Part shown: positions 7,640-17,997 of the stretch, piece by piece
Layout: every line of letters begins with the position of its first letter
Position numbering within the stretch: position 1 is the first letter of the stretch
Assembly (NCBI RefSeq): GCF_900112205.1
Contig: NZ_FOKW01000003.1
Location: forward strand, 248,001-312,000
Origin: Natronobacterium haloterrestre
GTDB taxonomy: Archaea; Halobacteriota; Halobacteria; Halobacteriales; Natrialbaceae
Reading direction: 5' to 3'
DNA: 64,000 nucleotides
Position numbers and translations under genes: made by a program
Notes under the pieces: model-generated
Seen by the model: the letters and a program-made list of their open reading frames with translations, nothing else
What the model was told of the DNA's origin: nothing
Database searches by the model: none

Positions 7640-8023
7640 ATGAAACGACGGAAGTTACTGATCAGCTCGTACTCAGGAGTATTATTTACCTCTTCCGGTT
7701 GCATAAATTTAAAGCGTGATGAAAACGTTGATATTTATCTTGCAAATGCGACTAGTGATTTTATCACGTTTCATATAAAGTTTCAAACATTATCTGACCG
7801 ACTAGTCCTATGCGAAAATTATGAGCTTGAGCCAAACACTCGAAGGCGCATTGAAAACGTTGTCCCGCATGGAAAATATTCCGTATCAGTGAATATCAAT
7901 GGGAAGCTTGTTAGTGAGAATTATCCATTTATTGAAACTGATTGTGAGGAGCAAAAACTAACTGCTGAAATTTGGGAAGAAGACGGAGAGTATCGGACTG
8001 AATTAGACCAAAACAGATGCTGA
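7640..8023 (+). CDS. Putative Tat/Sec lipoprotein in AT-rich island
   Basis: A 127-residue protein beginning MKRRKLLISSYSGVLFTSSGC: a basic start, a short hydrophobic stretch and a lipobox-like SSGC at about residue 21, so it is probably a lipid-anchored extracytoplasmic protein. The mature part is beta-rich (VDIYLANATSDFITFHIKF; GKYSVSVNING) and could form an immunoglobulin-like domain. Codon use is AT-rich and unlike the neighbours, indicating recent acquisition. I do not recognise the family. Confidence 0.65.
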   Translation: MKRRKLLISSYSGVLFTSSGCINLKRDENVDIYLANATSDFITFHIKFQTLSDRLVLCENYELEPNTRRRIENVVPHGKYSVSVNINGKLVSENYPFIETDCEEQKLTAEIWEEDGEYRTELDQNRC

Positions 8024-8944
8024 GTAGAATTCTCTGAGCATGATTTCACAGAGGACTGGACTGGGTTATGTCGTCTCAGTCTTCCGTGAGTTCCCGGCTC
8101 TCTACGATCCCTACTTGTTTCAGGTCATCACTCTTTAGAAATTCACCACCTACTTCGAAGAACGCGAAGTCACCTACTCGAACGTCTACAACGACTTAGC
8201 AGATACTACGACTCGTAGATGCTCAAACGATCGACTGGCAAGTACTGAGCGATAGGAGCCGGTCTATCTGTATAACAGGTAGCAATGTTCCGCGGACGAA
8301 CGAGCGGGCACCGCCCGCTCGAATGCGATGGAGAGTTTCACATCAAAGCCTACGCCCACATAGGGAGTGAGTCTGTCCCGTCACCGACCACGACCAGTTC
8401 GATAAGGTCCTCAACCAGTGATCGAGGAGATCGAACGGGGGGTTGCGGCGGACCTTCGATTCGACGACTGATTTAGCTCGTCGTAACAGTAGCTTCTTCT
8501 TCATTCAGGGGGATGAAACTAGATCGCTCGACGGGCCAACTGACCGTCCGAGGGAGAAAGATTATTTCTGCATATCACTACTATCAATCATTCACTTAAA
8601 CAGACACCTATAGCAAGTCGGCGAAGAAATCTACAACGTTAGAACGTATCTGAGAGAAGAAACCGCTGATCTCTTCCATTTCGGCGTCACTATTGGCAAC
8701 GTCAGCATACCGCCAACAAAAATAGCACCTCACTCACCGTCAAACAGCGTCGTAGGCACTGGACCAACTTTCCGCGAAGTCCGGTGGGGTGGACGGTATG
8801 GCCGACGGAAGGTTGGAGTTAGAGTACGGCCTCACGAAGACTACGGACAAAGCCTAACGGATACTGTTGCTTCCAGCGAGGGTGGGGTTCGAGCCGCTGA
8901 CAACTCCCGGAACACCTTTCTCCCTGACGGGAATCGATTCAGGT
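8024..8944. other. Decayed region with coding remnants (right part of island)
   Basis: Intermediate G+C, no intact gene over 900 bases. Two stretches still look like former coding sequence. One lies around 8070-8240, where a frame reading LGYVVSVFREFPALYDPYL is interrupted by an in-frame TAG and continues as KFTTYFEEREVTYSNVYNDL. The other is around 8615-8700, with a frame reading QVGEEIYNVRTYLREE. A perfect 9-bp-arm hairpin lies at 8301-8321. This looks like the residue of a mobile or strain-specific insertion; the families were not recognised. Confidence 0.5.
8301..8321. repeat. Perfect hairpin, CGAGCGGGC arms
   Basis: CGAGCGGGC, loop ACC, GCCCGCTCG. The nine-base arms pair perfectly with a three-base loop. 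It is not followed by a T-run. Confidence 0.7.
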
Positions 8945-9796
8945 ATGATCGACGAGACGGTCGAGGAGATCCAGGAGATGCAGACCCACAGCTCCTCGGT
9001 GGTCGCCGTCAACGCGACCCGCGCCTTAGAGGAGCTGACCGAGCGGGAGTTCGCCACCGTCGACGAGTACGTCCGCGCCCTCGAGCGCAACGGCTCCGTG
9101 CTCCGGCGAGCCAACCCCTCCCACGCGTCGCTACAAAACGCCGTCCGTGACGTCGTCGAGGACGTCGCCGAGGCCGACCCCGACAGCGTCGACGAGGCGA
9201 AGGAGCTTACCCGGGACCGCATCGACGCCGTCGTCTCGCGGGTCGAGTCCGGCAAGCGCCTGGCCGCCGAAAACGCCGTCGACCTCCTCGAGGACGGCGC
9301 GACGTTGTTGACCCACGACTACTCCTCGACGGTCATCGAGGCCCTCGAGTTGGCGACCGACGCGGGCAAGACCTTCGACGTCTACGTCACCGAGGCCCGA
9401 CCCCGCTACATCGGTCGGAAAACCGCCCGCACGCTCGCGGATCTCGAGGGCGTCGACCCCACGCTCATCACCGACAGCGCCCACGGCCACTACCTCGCCG
9501 AGTGCGACCGCGTGCTCGTCGGGATGGACTGCATCGTCGAGGACACCCTCTACAACCGGGTCGGGACCTTCCCCATCGCCGCGAGCGCGGCACAGGTCGA
9601 CGTTCCCGTCACCGTAGTGGGGTCGGCCTCGAAGATCGTCAGCGAGGGGTTCGTCTTCGAGACCGAGTTCCGCTCCGGCACCGAGGTGATGCCCGAACCC
9701 GCGGAGGGGTTCGACGTGGAGAATCCGGCCTACGACGCGACGCCGGTCGACTTGCTCGAGAGCGTGGTGACCGACGAGGGGCGACAACGGTTCTGA
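8945..9796 (+). CDS. eIF2B alpha/beta/delta-family protein, possible ribose-1,5-bisphosphate isomerase
   Basis: A 283-residue member of the eIF2B/MtnA superfamily. In archaea this group includes ribose-1,5-bisphosphate isomerase of the AMP/RuBisCO III pathway and aIF2B-like proteins. An N-terminal helical domain (1-115) precedes a Rossmann-like domain with LLTHDYSSTVIEAL, VYVTEARPRYIGRKTA (about 140-155) and VLVGMDCIVEDTLYNRVGTF (about 190-210). The last holds the conserved acidic residue of the family. The ATG at 8945 begins the first helix. Isomerase versus regulatory role cannot be decided without its neighbours; no RuBisCO gene is in the window. Confidence 0.8.
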   Translation: MIDETVEEIQEMQTHSSSVVAVNATRALEELTEREFATVDEYVRALERNGSVLRRANPSHASLQNAVRDVVEDVAEADPDSVDEAKELTRDRIDAVVSRVESGKRLAAENAVDLLEDGATLLTHDYSSTVIEALELATDAGKTFDVYVTEARPRYIGRKTARTLADLEGVDPTLITDSAHGHYLAECDRVLVGMDCIVEDTLYNRVGTFPIAASAAQVDVPVTVVGSASKIVSEGFVFETEFRSGTEVMPEPAEGFDVENPAYDATPVDLLESVVTDEGRQRF

Positions 9797-9871
9797 TCGC
9801 CTCGTTCGTCGCTACTGGACGTTCTTCACCGCCTAGGGACGCTTTTCCTTGCTTTCCGTCGTACGGGAAGT

Positions 9872-11155
9872 ATGCGTCTCGTCCAGGTGTTCGTTCCGCG
9901 GGGAAAGCTCGAGGTCGTCCTCGAGACGGCCGACGAAGCCGGCGTCGACTACGCCGTCTCCGAAGCGGCGAGTTACGGCGAGTTCGAGGCGCTCGTCTCG
10001 ATCCCCGTCCCCCCAGACGCCGTCGAACCGCTCCTGGCGGCGTTTCGCACCGCCGGGCTCCCGGAATCGTCTTACACCGTCGTCACCGCCGCGGAGACGA
10101 TCATCTCCGAGCGGATGCCCGAGATCGACGACGGCACCGGAACCAGGATTTCCCGCGAGGAACTCGAGGCTCGAGCGCGGGAACTCGCGCCGGCCGCGTC
10201 GACGTACTTCGTCCTGCTAGTTGTGAGCACGATCATCGCGACGGCCGGGCTGTTGCTCGACTCCGCGGCCACGATCATCGGCGCGATGGTCGTCGCGCCG
10301 CTGATGGGACCGGCGCTGGCCGCCAGCGTCGGCGTCGTCGTCGACGACGAGGAACTCGCGGCCCGCGGGGTCGTCCTGCAGGTCGCCGGGCTGGCGGCGA
10401 CGGTCGCGACGGCCGCCGTCCTCGGCTGGCTGCTCCGGGGAACCGTGTTGCTCCCGCCCGGGTTCGACATCACCGCGGTGCCCCAGATACGAGAGCGGAT
10501 CACGCCGAACGTGATCGCACTGTTTCTCGCACTCGGCTCCGGGGTTGCGGGCGTCGTTAGCCTCGTTCGGAACGTCGGATCGGTGCTCGTCGGTGTCGCC
10601 ATCGCGGTCGCGCTCGTTCCACCGGCCGCGACGGTCGGGCTGGGAATCGCCTGGTGGCACCCGACGGTCGTCGTGACTGCCGGGACCCTCGTCCTCGTCA
10701 ACTTGCTCTCGATCAACCTCACCGCGCTCCTGTTGCTGTGGGGCGTCGGCTACCGTCCGGAACGGACCGAACGGATCGACCGCGTCTACGACCGCCTCCG
10801 ATCGCGCGTCGTCGTGTTGCTGGCCGCGATCGCCGTCCTCTCGCTCGTCCTCGGCGGCGTCACCTACGGCACCTACCAGACCGCCGCGGTCGAACACGAG
10901 GTCCGGACCGAACTCGAGTCGATGAGCGACGATCCGGCGTTCGAGGCGTTCCGGTTCCAGGAGATCGGCGTCGATTACGAACTCATCGACGTCTACAGGG
11001 ACGACCCCCCGTCGGTGACCGTCCTCGTCGAACGGCCGGCCGGTGAGGCCGAATCCGCGGACTTCGCCGACCGCGTCAGGGAACGACTGGAAGAGGCCAC
11101 CGGGACCGATCTCGAGGTCACCGTGGAACTGGTCGATACGCAGCGAAGCGGGTGA
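9872..11155 (+). CDS. DUF389 / TIGR00341-family membrane protein
   Basis: A 427-residue protein. A soluble N-terminal domain (about 1-110) is followed by five or six membrane helices carrying the DUF389 hallmarks: ATAGLLLDSAATIIGAMVVAPLMGP (about 126-150) and ALGSGVAGVVSLVRNVGSVLVGVAIAVALVPP (about 215-247). A soluble C-terminal tail follows (about 345-427). Function is unknown. The gene starts 75 bases after the eIF2B-family gene and is followed by an 81-bp palindromic element that separates it from the convergent ThuA-like gene. Confidence 0.88.
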   Translation: MRLVQVFVPRGKLEVVLETADEAGVDYAVSEAASYGEFEALVSIPVPPDAVEPLLAAFRTAGLPESSYTVVTAAETIISERMPEIDDGTGTRISREELEARARELAPAASTYFVLLVVSTIIATAGLLLDSAATIIGAMVVAPLMGPALAASVGVVVDDEELAARGVVLQVAGLAATVATAAVLGWLLRGTVLLPPGFDITAVPQIRERITPNVIALFLALGSGVAGVVSLVRNVGSVLVGVAIAVALVPPAATVGLGIAWWHPTVVVTAGTLVLVNLLSINLTALLLLWGVGYRPERTERIDRVYDRLRSRVVVLLAAIAVLSLVLGGVTYGTYQTAAVEHEVRTELESMSDDPAFEAFRFQEIGVDYELIDVYRDDPPSVTVLVERPAGEAESADFADRVRERLEEATGTDLEVTVELVDTQRSG

Positions 11156-11172
11156 CGGTCGGTCCTGGCGTC

Positions 11173-11253
11173 ATACGGATTGCTGTAACTGTTTACCGGT
11201 GCAACCGCAGGACGGTCGCGGTTGCGCCGGTAATGACTTACAGCAGTCCGTAT
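11173..11253. repeat. 81-bp palindromic element, copy 1 (MITE-like)
   Basis: An imperfect inverted repeat with ends ATACGGA/TCCGTAT and inner arms TTACCGG...GCAACCGC / GCGGTTGC...CCGGTAA. It is identical over all 81 bases to the element at 50740-50820. Its right-hand final base is also the last base of the TGA stop (minus strand) of the ThuA-like gene. It carries no coding frame. Confidence 0.9.
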
Positions 11254-11987
11254 CAGTCCAGGTCCCGCTCGCGGTTGCCGAACGTCCGGCCGGTCCCTTC
11301 TTCCCCGTCGGTCGGCCCAGCCCAGTCGACGGCGTTGCGAAGGACCCGGCGCACCTCCTCGTTCTCGTAGATCGGGTACGTCTCGTGACCCGGTCGGAAG
11401 TAGAAGATCCGACCGTTGCCCCGCCGGTAGCAACAGCCGCTGCGGAACACCTCGCCGCCCTCGAACCAACTCGAGAACACGAGCCGATCGGGTTCGGGAA
11501 CGTCGAACGGCTCGCCGTACATCTCGGTTTCGGGCAGTTCGATGTACTCGTCGATCCCCTCGGCGATCGGGTGGCCGGGGTCGACGACCCAGAGCCGCTC
11601 GGTGCCGCCGTCCTCGCGCCACTGGAGGTTACACGTCGTCCCCATGAGCCGCTTGAACGGCTTCGAGAAGTGCCCCGAGTGGAGGACGATCAGCCCCATC
11701 CCCTCGAGCACCCGTTCCTGGACACGGTCGACGACCTCGTCCGCGACCTCGTCGTGGGCCTCGTGACCCCACCACAGCAGGACGTCCGTCTCCTCGAGGA
11801 CCGACGGCGGGAGGCCGTGATCCGGCTCGTCCAGTGTCGCGGTTCGGATCTCGAGAGTCGAGTCCGCCGGCTGTCCGTCGGCGAGCGCGTCGGCGATCGT
11901 CTCGTGAATCCCGTCGGGGTACACCGCCGCGGCCTCGTCCTCCTCGCGCTCGTGGCGGTACTCGTTCCAGATCGTAACGGTGGTCAT
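11253..11987 (-). CDS. ThuA-like protein (trehalose utilisation family)
   Basis: A 244-residue ThuA-domain protein with a class-I glutaminase-amidotransferase-like fold. Segments typical of the family are [11 protein letters not shown] (start), [14 protein letters not shown] (about 85-98), [20 protein letters not shown] (about 115) and [14 protein letters not shown] (about 210). In Sinorhizobium, ThuA works with ThuB, a Gfo/Idh/MocA dehydrogenase, in trehalose breakdown; a Gfo/Idh/MocA gene lies just across the divergent promoter region. The ATG at 11987 was chosen over a longer frame because it opens the first beta-strand. Confidence 0.85.
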   Translation of the reverse strand: MTTVTIWNEYRHEREEDEAAAVYPDGIHETIADALADGQPADSTLEIRTATLDEPDHGLPPSVLEETDVLLWWGHEAHDEVADEVVDRVQERVLEGMGLIVLHSGHFSKPFKRLMGTTCNLQWREDGGTERLWVVDPGHPIAEGIDEYIELPETEMYGEPFDVPEPDRLVFSSWFEGGEVFRSGCCYRRGNGRIFYFRPGHETYPIYENEEVRRVLRNAVDWAGPTDGEEGTGRTFGNRERDLD

Positions 11988-12158
11988 CCCGTGGGTCTGG
12001 GCCGGCGACGTCCTTAGTTCGGCCGGTCGGCTCACCCCCCGTTGACCCGTAACATGCGATTTCGGCCGGTTCCGATCGCCCGACGAACGCCGATCGGCGA
12101 CCGACGCTCACGTCCGCGTGACAGTCACGATCTCCGAGTAATTAATCGGTCACAACCC

Positions 12159-12166
12159 TTATTTCG
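12159..12166 (+). promoter_or_regulatory. TATA-like element before leader ORF 12187
   Basis: CTTATTTC is centred about 25 bases before the ATG at 12187, so transcription would start at or next to that ATG. An AT-rich segment (taattaat at 12137-12145) lies upstream and is the alternative box. Confidence 0.4.
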
Positions 12167-12186
12167 ATCGCTGCCCGCGTTTCGCT

Positions 12187-12279
12187 ATGAACCGGGATCG
12201 TTCGAAATCGGGATCGAAACGACGTATTTCTGACCACTCGACACCACGACTCGGATCGAAAGGAGGTGTTTCGCGGTGA
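12187..12279 (+). CDS. Candidate 30-residue leader ORF coupled to the Gfo/Idh gene
   Basis: A very short frame starting ATG-AAC-CGG, rich in Arg, Lys and Ser, and ending TGA at 12277-12279. The stop overlaps the GTG start of the dehydrogenase (12276) in a GTGA. The dehydrogenase Shine-Dalgarno (AGGAGGTG, 12262-12269) lies inside the short frame. A TATA-like element sits where a transcript would begin at this ATG. This is consistent with translational coupling; there is no independent evidence that the peptide is made or conserved. Confidence 0.35.
   Translation: MNRDRSKSGSKRRISDHSTPRLGSKGGVSR
12262..12269 (+). promoter_or_regulatory. Strong Shine-Dalgarno for the GTG start at 12276
   Basis: AGGAGGTG ends six bases before the GTG start of the Gfo/Idh/MocA gene. 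This is unusually strong for this leaderless-dominated genome and decides the start. Confidence 0.75.
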
Positions 12280-13391
12280 TCGGCACGGGCGTCGGTGTCG
12301 GTATCGTCGGTCTCGGGGGGATGGGCCACCTCCACGCCCGTCACCTCGAGGAACTCGGCGCGGACGTCGTCGCCGGCGCGGACCTGGTGCCCGACCAGCG
12401 ACGGCGCTTCGCGGAGGAGTTCGCCGCGGAGACCTACGAGACCCACGAGGGGCTCGTCGTCGACGACGCCGTCGACGCGGTCGTCGTCACGACGCCCAAC
12501 CGATTCCACGAACCGATCACCGTCGACGCGCTCGAGGCCGGTCGCCACGTGCTCGTCGAGAAACCCCTCGCGCACACGCTCGATAGCGCCGAGCGGATCG
12601 CCGAGGCGGCGGCCCGGAGCGACGCGGTCTGTATGGTCGGGTTCCACAACCGTCACGCCGCGTCGATGGCGATGTTCGACGAACATCACGCGCGCGGCCG
12701 CTTCGGCGAACTCACCCACGTCGAAGCCAACTACGTCCGGCGGCGGGGCGTCCCCGGCCCCGGCTCCTGGTTCACCGATTCCGACCTCTCGGGCGGCGGT
12801 GCCCTGCTGGATATCGGCGTCCACGCCCTGGATCTGGCCCTCTATACGCTCGATTTCCCGGAGATCGCCGAGGTGTCGGGCGTCACGCGGACCACGTTCG
12901 GCACCCAGGAGGAGTACGCCGACCCCGAGGGGTTCGGCGACAACTGGGACGCCGAAGCCGAGACCTACGACGTCGACGACTCCGTCAGCGCCTTCATCCG
13001 AACGACCGCCGGCCAGACCATCTCGCTCGAGGCCGCGTGGGCGACCAACCGCGAGGAGAGTATGGACTTCCGGATCCGCGGCACCGAGGCCGGAGCCCAG
13101 TTCGACATCGGCGACACCGACATCGATATCCTCGAGGCCGGCACGGCCGGCGGCGACCACTACGCCGACGTCTCGCTCACCGGCGACGCCTCGATGACCG
13201 GCTACAAGAAACAGGATCGGGAGTTCCTCGAGGCCATCGTCAGCGAGACGCCGCCGACGACGAACACGGTCGACGAGGCCCTGACCGTCCAGCGTGTCAT
13301 CGATGCGATCTACCGCTCGAGCGAAACTGGCGGTTCCGTGAGCCTCGCGGAGACGAGCGAGGCGGTCGAACGGCGAACACAGATCAACTGA
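12276..13391 (+). CDS. Gfo/Idh/MocA-family oxidoreductase (ThuB-like)
   Basis: A 371-residue NAD(P)-dependent sugar dehydrogenase. The Rossmann motif GIVGLGGMGHLHARHL (about residues 9-24) is followed by VEKPLAHT (about 95-102; the EKP motif with the catalytic lysine region) and GGGALLDIGVHALDL (about 170-185). The last holds the conserved Asp and His. It starts at a GTG with a strong ribosome site. Position before a sugar ABC importer and beside a ThuA-like gene suggests it oxidises an imported sugar, as ThuB oxidises disaccharides to 3-keto forms; other substrates remain possible. Confidence 0.88.
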   Translation: MIGTGVGVGIVGLGGMGHLHARHLEELGADVVAGADLVPDQRRRFAEEFAAETYETHEGLVVDDAVDAVVVTTPNRFHEPITVDALEAGRHVLVEKPLAHTLDSAERIAEAAARSDAVCMVGFHNRHAASMAMFDEHHARGRFGELTHVEANYVRRRGVPGPGSWFTDSDLSGGGALLDIGVHALDLALYTLDFPEIAEVSGVTRTTFGTQEEYADPEGFGDNWDAEAETYDVDDSVSAFIRTTAGQTISLEAAWATNREESMDFRIRGTEAGAQFDIGDTDIDILEAGTAGGDHYADVSLTGDASMTGYKKQDREFLEAIVSETPPTTNTVDEALTVQRVIDAIYRSSETGGSVSLAETSEAVERRTQIN

Positions 13392-13535
13392 ACCGATTCG
13401 GCCTCCGCCGAGTTAGCCCGGGTCAGACTTTTCACGTCCGTTTTCAGCCGTTCTCCGATCGTTTTACGATCTCGGACAGCGAGTAGTGTCTCGGCGTTCC
13501 GCTCCCGGACCTGGTAGTGCGGATCAGTACCAAAG

Positions 13536-13545
13536 GTATTAATAC
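13536..13545. promoter_or_regulatory. Palindrome GTATTAATAC in the ABC-operon promoter
   Basis: A perfect 10-bp palindrome about 37 bases before the start codon of the substrate-binding protein gene. It overlaps the best TATA candidate (TATTAATA) and could be both TATA box and operator. Confidence 0.4.
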
Positions 13546-13581
13546 GTATCATAACGATTTTTTCCAGTACAGAAGTTCACT

Positions 13582-14907
13582 ATGGATCGTAATAATTCTG
13601 GCAATCGTGGGAGGACGCGACGAACCGTACTACAGGGAGCGGGGACTGCAGCCGTCGTCGGCCTCGCCGGGTGTCTCGGCGGTGACGATGAAGCCGAAGA
13701 CCTGGACGAACTGCTCGAGGAGGATCCCGACGAGTACGAACCCGTCGAGATCGGTCACTGGTGGACTGCGGGTGGCGAGGAAGAGGCGTTCCAGGCACTC
13801 GTCGAGGGCTTCGAGGAGGAGTACCCAGAGATCGAGGTCGAATCCTCCCCGTCCCCGGGCGGCGCAGGGAGCGCCCTCGAGGCGGACATCCGGAACCGCG
13901 TCGTCGACCAGGATCCGCCGAGTACCTTCCAGGTGTGGCCCGGACAGGCGCTGACGGATTACACCGAGGAAGACCTGCTATACGACATCGAGGGCCACGT
14001 CTGGGACGACGACATGCGTGAGGCCTATCTCGATGGCCCGGTCGACGTCTCGCGACCCCACGGCGACTTCGTCGCCGTACCGATCAACATCCACCGGCTG
14101 AACAACCTGTTCTACAACGTCGACGTCGTCGAAGAGGCGGACGTCGACGTCGAGTCCATCGACTCCCCGAGCGCGCTGCTCGATGTGATGGAGACCGTCG
14201 ACGAGGCGGGTTACGTCGGGATGGCACAGCAGACCCAGTCGGCGTGGTCGACGCTCCAGCTATGGGCGCAGGTGCTGCTCGGCGAGTACGGTGCCGACGT
14301 CTACGAGTCGTTCATCGAGGGCAACGTGGAGGACAACGAGTCCGAGATCCGCGACAGCCTGCAGATCGTCGTCGACTACAACGAGTACTTCAACGAGGAC
14401 GCGAGTTCGCTCAGCTGGGACGAGGCCAGCGGCTACATCAACCGCGGCGAGGCCGCCTTCTTCCACCAGGGCGACTGGGCCGCCGGCGAATACGAGGCCG
14501 ACGAGGACCTCGAGTACGGCGAGGACTGGGACCACGTCGCCTTCCCCGGCACCGAGGAGATGTACGCGCTGAACATGGACTCGTTCGTCTTCCCGAAGCA
14601 CAACCCGTCGCCGAACGCGACCGTTCGGTTCCTGCGGTACGCCGGCTCGGCCGACGCACAGGAACGGTTCAACCCGGCGAAGGGGTCGATCCCGCCGCGG
14701 ACGGACGTTCCCGACGACGCGTTCACTCCGTTCCTGCAGGACCAGATGTCCGACTTCGAGGGCTCGAGCGAACAGCCGCCATCGGTCGCCCACGGACTGG
14801 CGGTCGCCCCCAGCATTCAGACCGACATCGAGGGCGCGTTCGCCAACTTCATCGACAACTGGGACGTCGACGCGGCCTACCAGGAACTCGTCGACAGCTT
14901 CGAATAG
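13582..14907 (+). CDS. Sugar ABC transporter substrate-binding lipoprotein
   Basis: A 441-residue family 1 solute-binding protein (COG1653). The Tat signal has RTRRTVLQGAG (about residues 11-21) and the lipobox LAGC (about 28-31), so it is exported folded and lipid-anchored outside the membrane. The mature part has WWTAGGEEEAFQALVEGFEE, and later AFFHQGDWAAGEYE (about 290), typical of sugar binders. It heads an operon with two permeases and an ATPase. It resembles ThuE/MalE-type proteins; the sugar is not deducible. Confidence 0.9.
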   Translation: MDRNNSGNRGRTRRTVLQGAGTAAVVGLAGCLGGDDEAEDLDELLEEDPDEYEPVEIGHWWTAGGEEEAFQALVEGFEEEYPEIEVESSPSPGGAGSALEADIRNRVVDQDPPSTFQVWPGQALTDYTEEDLLYDIEGHVWDDDMREAYLDGPVDVSRPHGDFVAVPINIHRLNNLFYNVDVVEEADVDVESIDSPSALLDVMETVDEAGYVGMAQQTQSAWSTLQLWAQVLLGEYGADVYESFIEGNVEDNESEIRDSLQIVVDYNEYFNEDASSLSWDEASGYINRGEAAFFHQGDWAAGEYEADEDLEYGEDWDHVAFPGTEEMYALNMDSFVFPKHNPSPNATVRFLRYAGSADAQERFNPAKGSIPPRTDVPDDAFTPFLQDQMSDFEGSSEQPPSVAHGLAVAPSIQTDIEGAFANFIDNWDVDAAYQELVDSFE

Positions 14908-14949
14908 GATCAGCATCGCCACCTCACCTGACCCGACCTGACCTGATCT

Positions 14950-15926
<977 letters not shown>

Positions 15927-15927
<1 letters not shown>

Positions 15928-16820
15928 TGGCAACCGAAACGAGCGACGAAAGCGGCCTCACTGGGACGGTGTCCGATCTATCACTCAACCGCGTCGCCCT
16001 CTACGGGGCGTTGCTCGCGTTCGTCGGGCTCTACCTGTCGCCGCTGTACAGCGGCCTGACGACGTCGTTCAAGACCCAGCAGGCGTTCACCCAGACCTCG
16101 CCGCTGCAGCCGCCGATCGAACTGTTGCCGGTCCCGCACCTCGAGGGGTTCACGATCGACCCGTGGCTCACCGCCGGGAGCGAACTGGCGTTCTCGATGA
16201 TCAACAGCTTCGCGATGGTGATTCCCGCCACGGTGTTGTCGGCGCTGCTGGGGAGCCTGACGGCCTACGGACTGACGAAAGTCGACTGGCGCGGCCAGGC
16301 GTTCCTGCTCGCGCTGTTCCTTGCCGCGGTGTTCATCCCGTACCAGGCGGTACTGGTCCCGCTGCGGCAGTTCTGGTCGATCGTCGACATTTCGAGTCTC
16401 CACGAGCGGGGCGAACTCGTCGAACTGACGATCACGCACATCGCCTACGGGATCCCGATCTGTACGATCCTGTTCCGGTCGTACTACCAGACGCTCGACG
16501 ACGAACTCATCGAGGCCGCCCGCCTCGACGGGGCGAGCCTCGCCCGGATCTACCGGAAGATCGTCCTGCCGCTGTCGCTGCCGATGTTCGCCGTCACGCT
16601 GATCTACCAGTTCACGCAGGTCTGGAACGACTTCCTGTTCGCGCTGGTGTTGCTCAGCAACCGGGCGAACTACGTCGTCACCCTCGAGTTGAACGCGCTC
16701 CAGGGGTCGATGGCGACGGACTACGGCGTCCAGATGGCCGGGGCGTTCATCGCGGCGTTGCCGACGATCCTGGTGTACATCATGTTCGGGGAACAGTTCG
16801 CCAAGGGGCAGACGCTCTAA
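15927..16820 (+). CDS. Sugar ABC transporter permease (MalG/ThuG type)
   Basis: A 297-residue permease with about six membrane helices (first LYGALLAFVGLYLSPLYSGL). The EAA loop reads LIEAARLDGASLARIYRKIV (about residues 195-214). The start was taken at 15927 because its ATG overlaps the upstream permease stop by one base; a longer frame upstream is only a shadow of that gene. It pairs with the preceding permease as the heterodimeric channel. Confidence 0.92.
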
Positions 16821-16830
16821 CTACCAAACA

Positions 16831-17982
16831 ATGGCAGACCTCACACTCGACGACGTAAGCAAAGTCTTCGTAGAGAACGACGGCAACGAGATCACCGCCG
16901 TCGACGACGTCAGCCTCGAGATCGACGACGGGGAGTTTCTGGTCCTCGTCGGCCCCTCGGGCTGTGGGAAGTCGACGACGCTGCGGATGGTCGCGGGCCT
17001 CGAGACGGTCTCGTCCGGCGAGATCCGCCTCGACGACAGGGTGATCAACGACCGACAGCCGAAAGAGCGGGACATCGCGATGGTGTTCCAGTCGTACGCG
17101 CTGTACCCCCACATGACCGTGCGCGAGAACATGTCGTTCGGCCTCGAGGAGTCGACCGACATGCCCGACGACGAGATCGCGTCGGTCGTCGCGGAGGCGG
17201 CCGAGATGCTCGGCATCGACGAGTTGCTGGACCGGAAACCGGACGACCTCTCGGGCGGCCAGCAACAGCGCGTCGCGCTCGGCCGTGCGATCGTCCGCGA
17301 TCCGGAAGTGTTCCTGCTGGACGAGCCGCTTTCGAACCTGGACGCGAAGCTCCGTGCCCAGATGCGGACTGAACTCCAGCGGCTCCAGGAGGAACTCGAC
17401 GTGGCGACGATCTACGTCACCCACGACCAGACCGAGGCGATGACGATGGCCGACAAGATCGCCATCCTGGACGATGGCCAACTCCAGCAGGTCGGCACGC
17501 CCCTCGAGTGTTACCACGAGCCCGAGAACCTGTTCGTCGCGGGCTTCATCGGCGAACCCTCGATGAACTTCTTCGACGTCTCCCTCGACACCGCGGACGA
17601 GCGCCTCGTCCACGACGACTTCGACTACGCCCTCTCCGCGGAGACGCAGTCGGCTCTCGACGGAACCGAAGCGCTCGTGCTGGGCATCCGCCCTGAAGAC
17701 ATCTCGATCGGCGGGGACGCCGACGACGACCACCGCTACGAAACCGTCGTCGACGTCGTCGAGCCGATGGGCAACGAGAATAACGTCTACCTGACGTTCG
17801 AGGAGGGTGACGGCTCGGAGACGTTCGTCGCGACGATCGACGGCCTCGAGCGCGTCGAGGAGGGTGAACGCGTCGTCGCCCACGTCCCCGAGGACGCCAT
17901 CCACGTCTTCGACCGGCGCACGGGTCGGGCGCTTCGAAACCGGCGACTCGAGTCCGAGACGGCGACCGAGCCGCAGTTGTAG
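16831..17982 (+). CDS. Sugar ABC transporter ATPase (MalK/UgpC type)
   Basis: A 383-residue ATPase that powers the importer. The Walker A is GPSGCGKST (residues 41-49), the signature LSGGQQQR is near 135, the Walker B is VFLLDEPLSNLDAKLR, and the switch is THDQTEAM. The C-terminal 140 residues form the MalK-type regulatory OB domain (LVLGIRPEDISIGG). It starts ten bases after the second permease and completes the importer. Confidence 0.93.
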   Translation: MADLTLDDVSKVFVENDGNEITAVDDVSLEIDDGEFLVLVGPSGCGKSTTLRMVAGLETVSSGEIRLDDRVINDRQPKERDIAMVFQSYALYPHMTVRENMSFGLEESTDMPDDEIASVVAEAAEMLGIDELLDRKPDDLSGGQQQRVALGRAIVRDPEVFLLDEPLSNLDAKLRAQMRTELQRLQEELDVATIYVTHDQTEAMTMADKIAILDDGQLQQVGTPLECYHEPENLFVAGFIGEPSMNFFDVSLDTADERLVHDDFDYALSAETQSALDGTEALVLGIRPEDISIGGDADDDHRYETVVDVVEPMGNENNVYLTFEEGDGSETFVATIDGLERVEEGERVVAHVPEDAIHVFDRRTGRALRNRRLESETATEPQL

Positions 17983-17997
17983 CCCCCACGCCCGTCG

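Noticed and set aside
12042-12233. 63-residue plus-strand frame upstream of the Gfo/Idh gene
   Set aside because: It lies in the divergent promoter region, has no helix or motif pattern, and is out of frame with the better-supported leader ORF at 12187.
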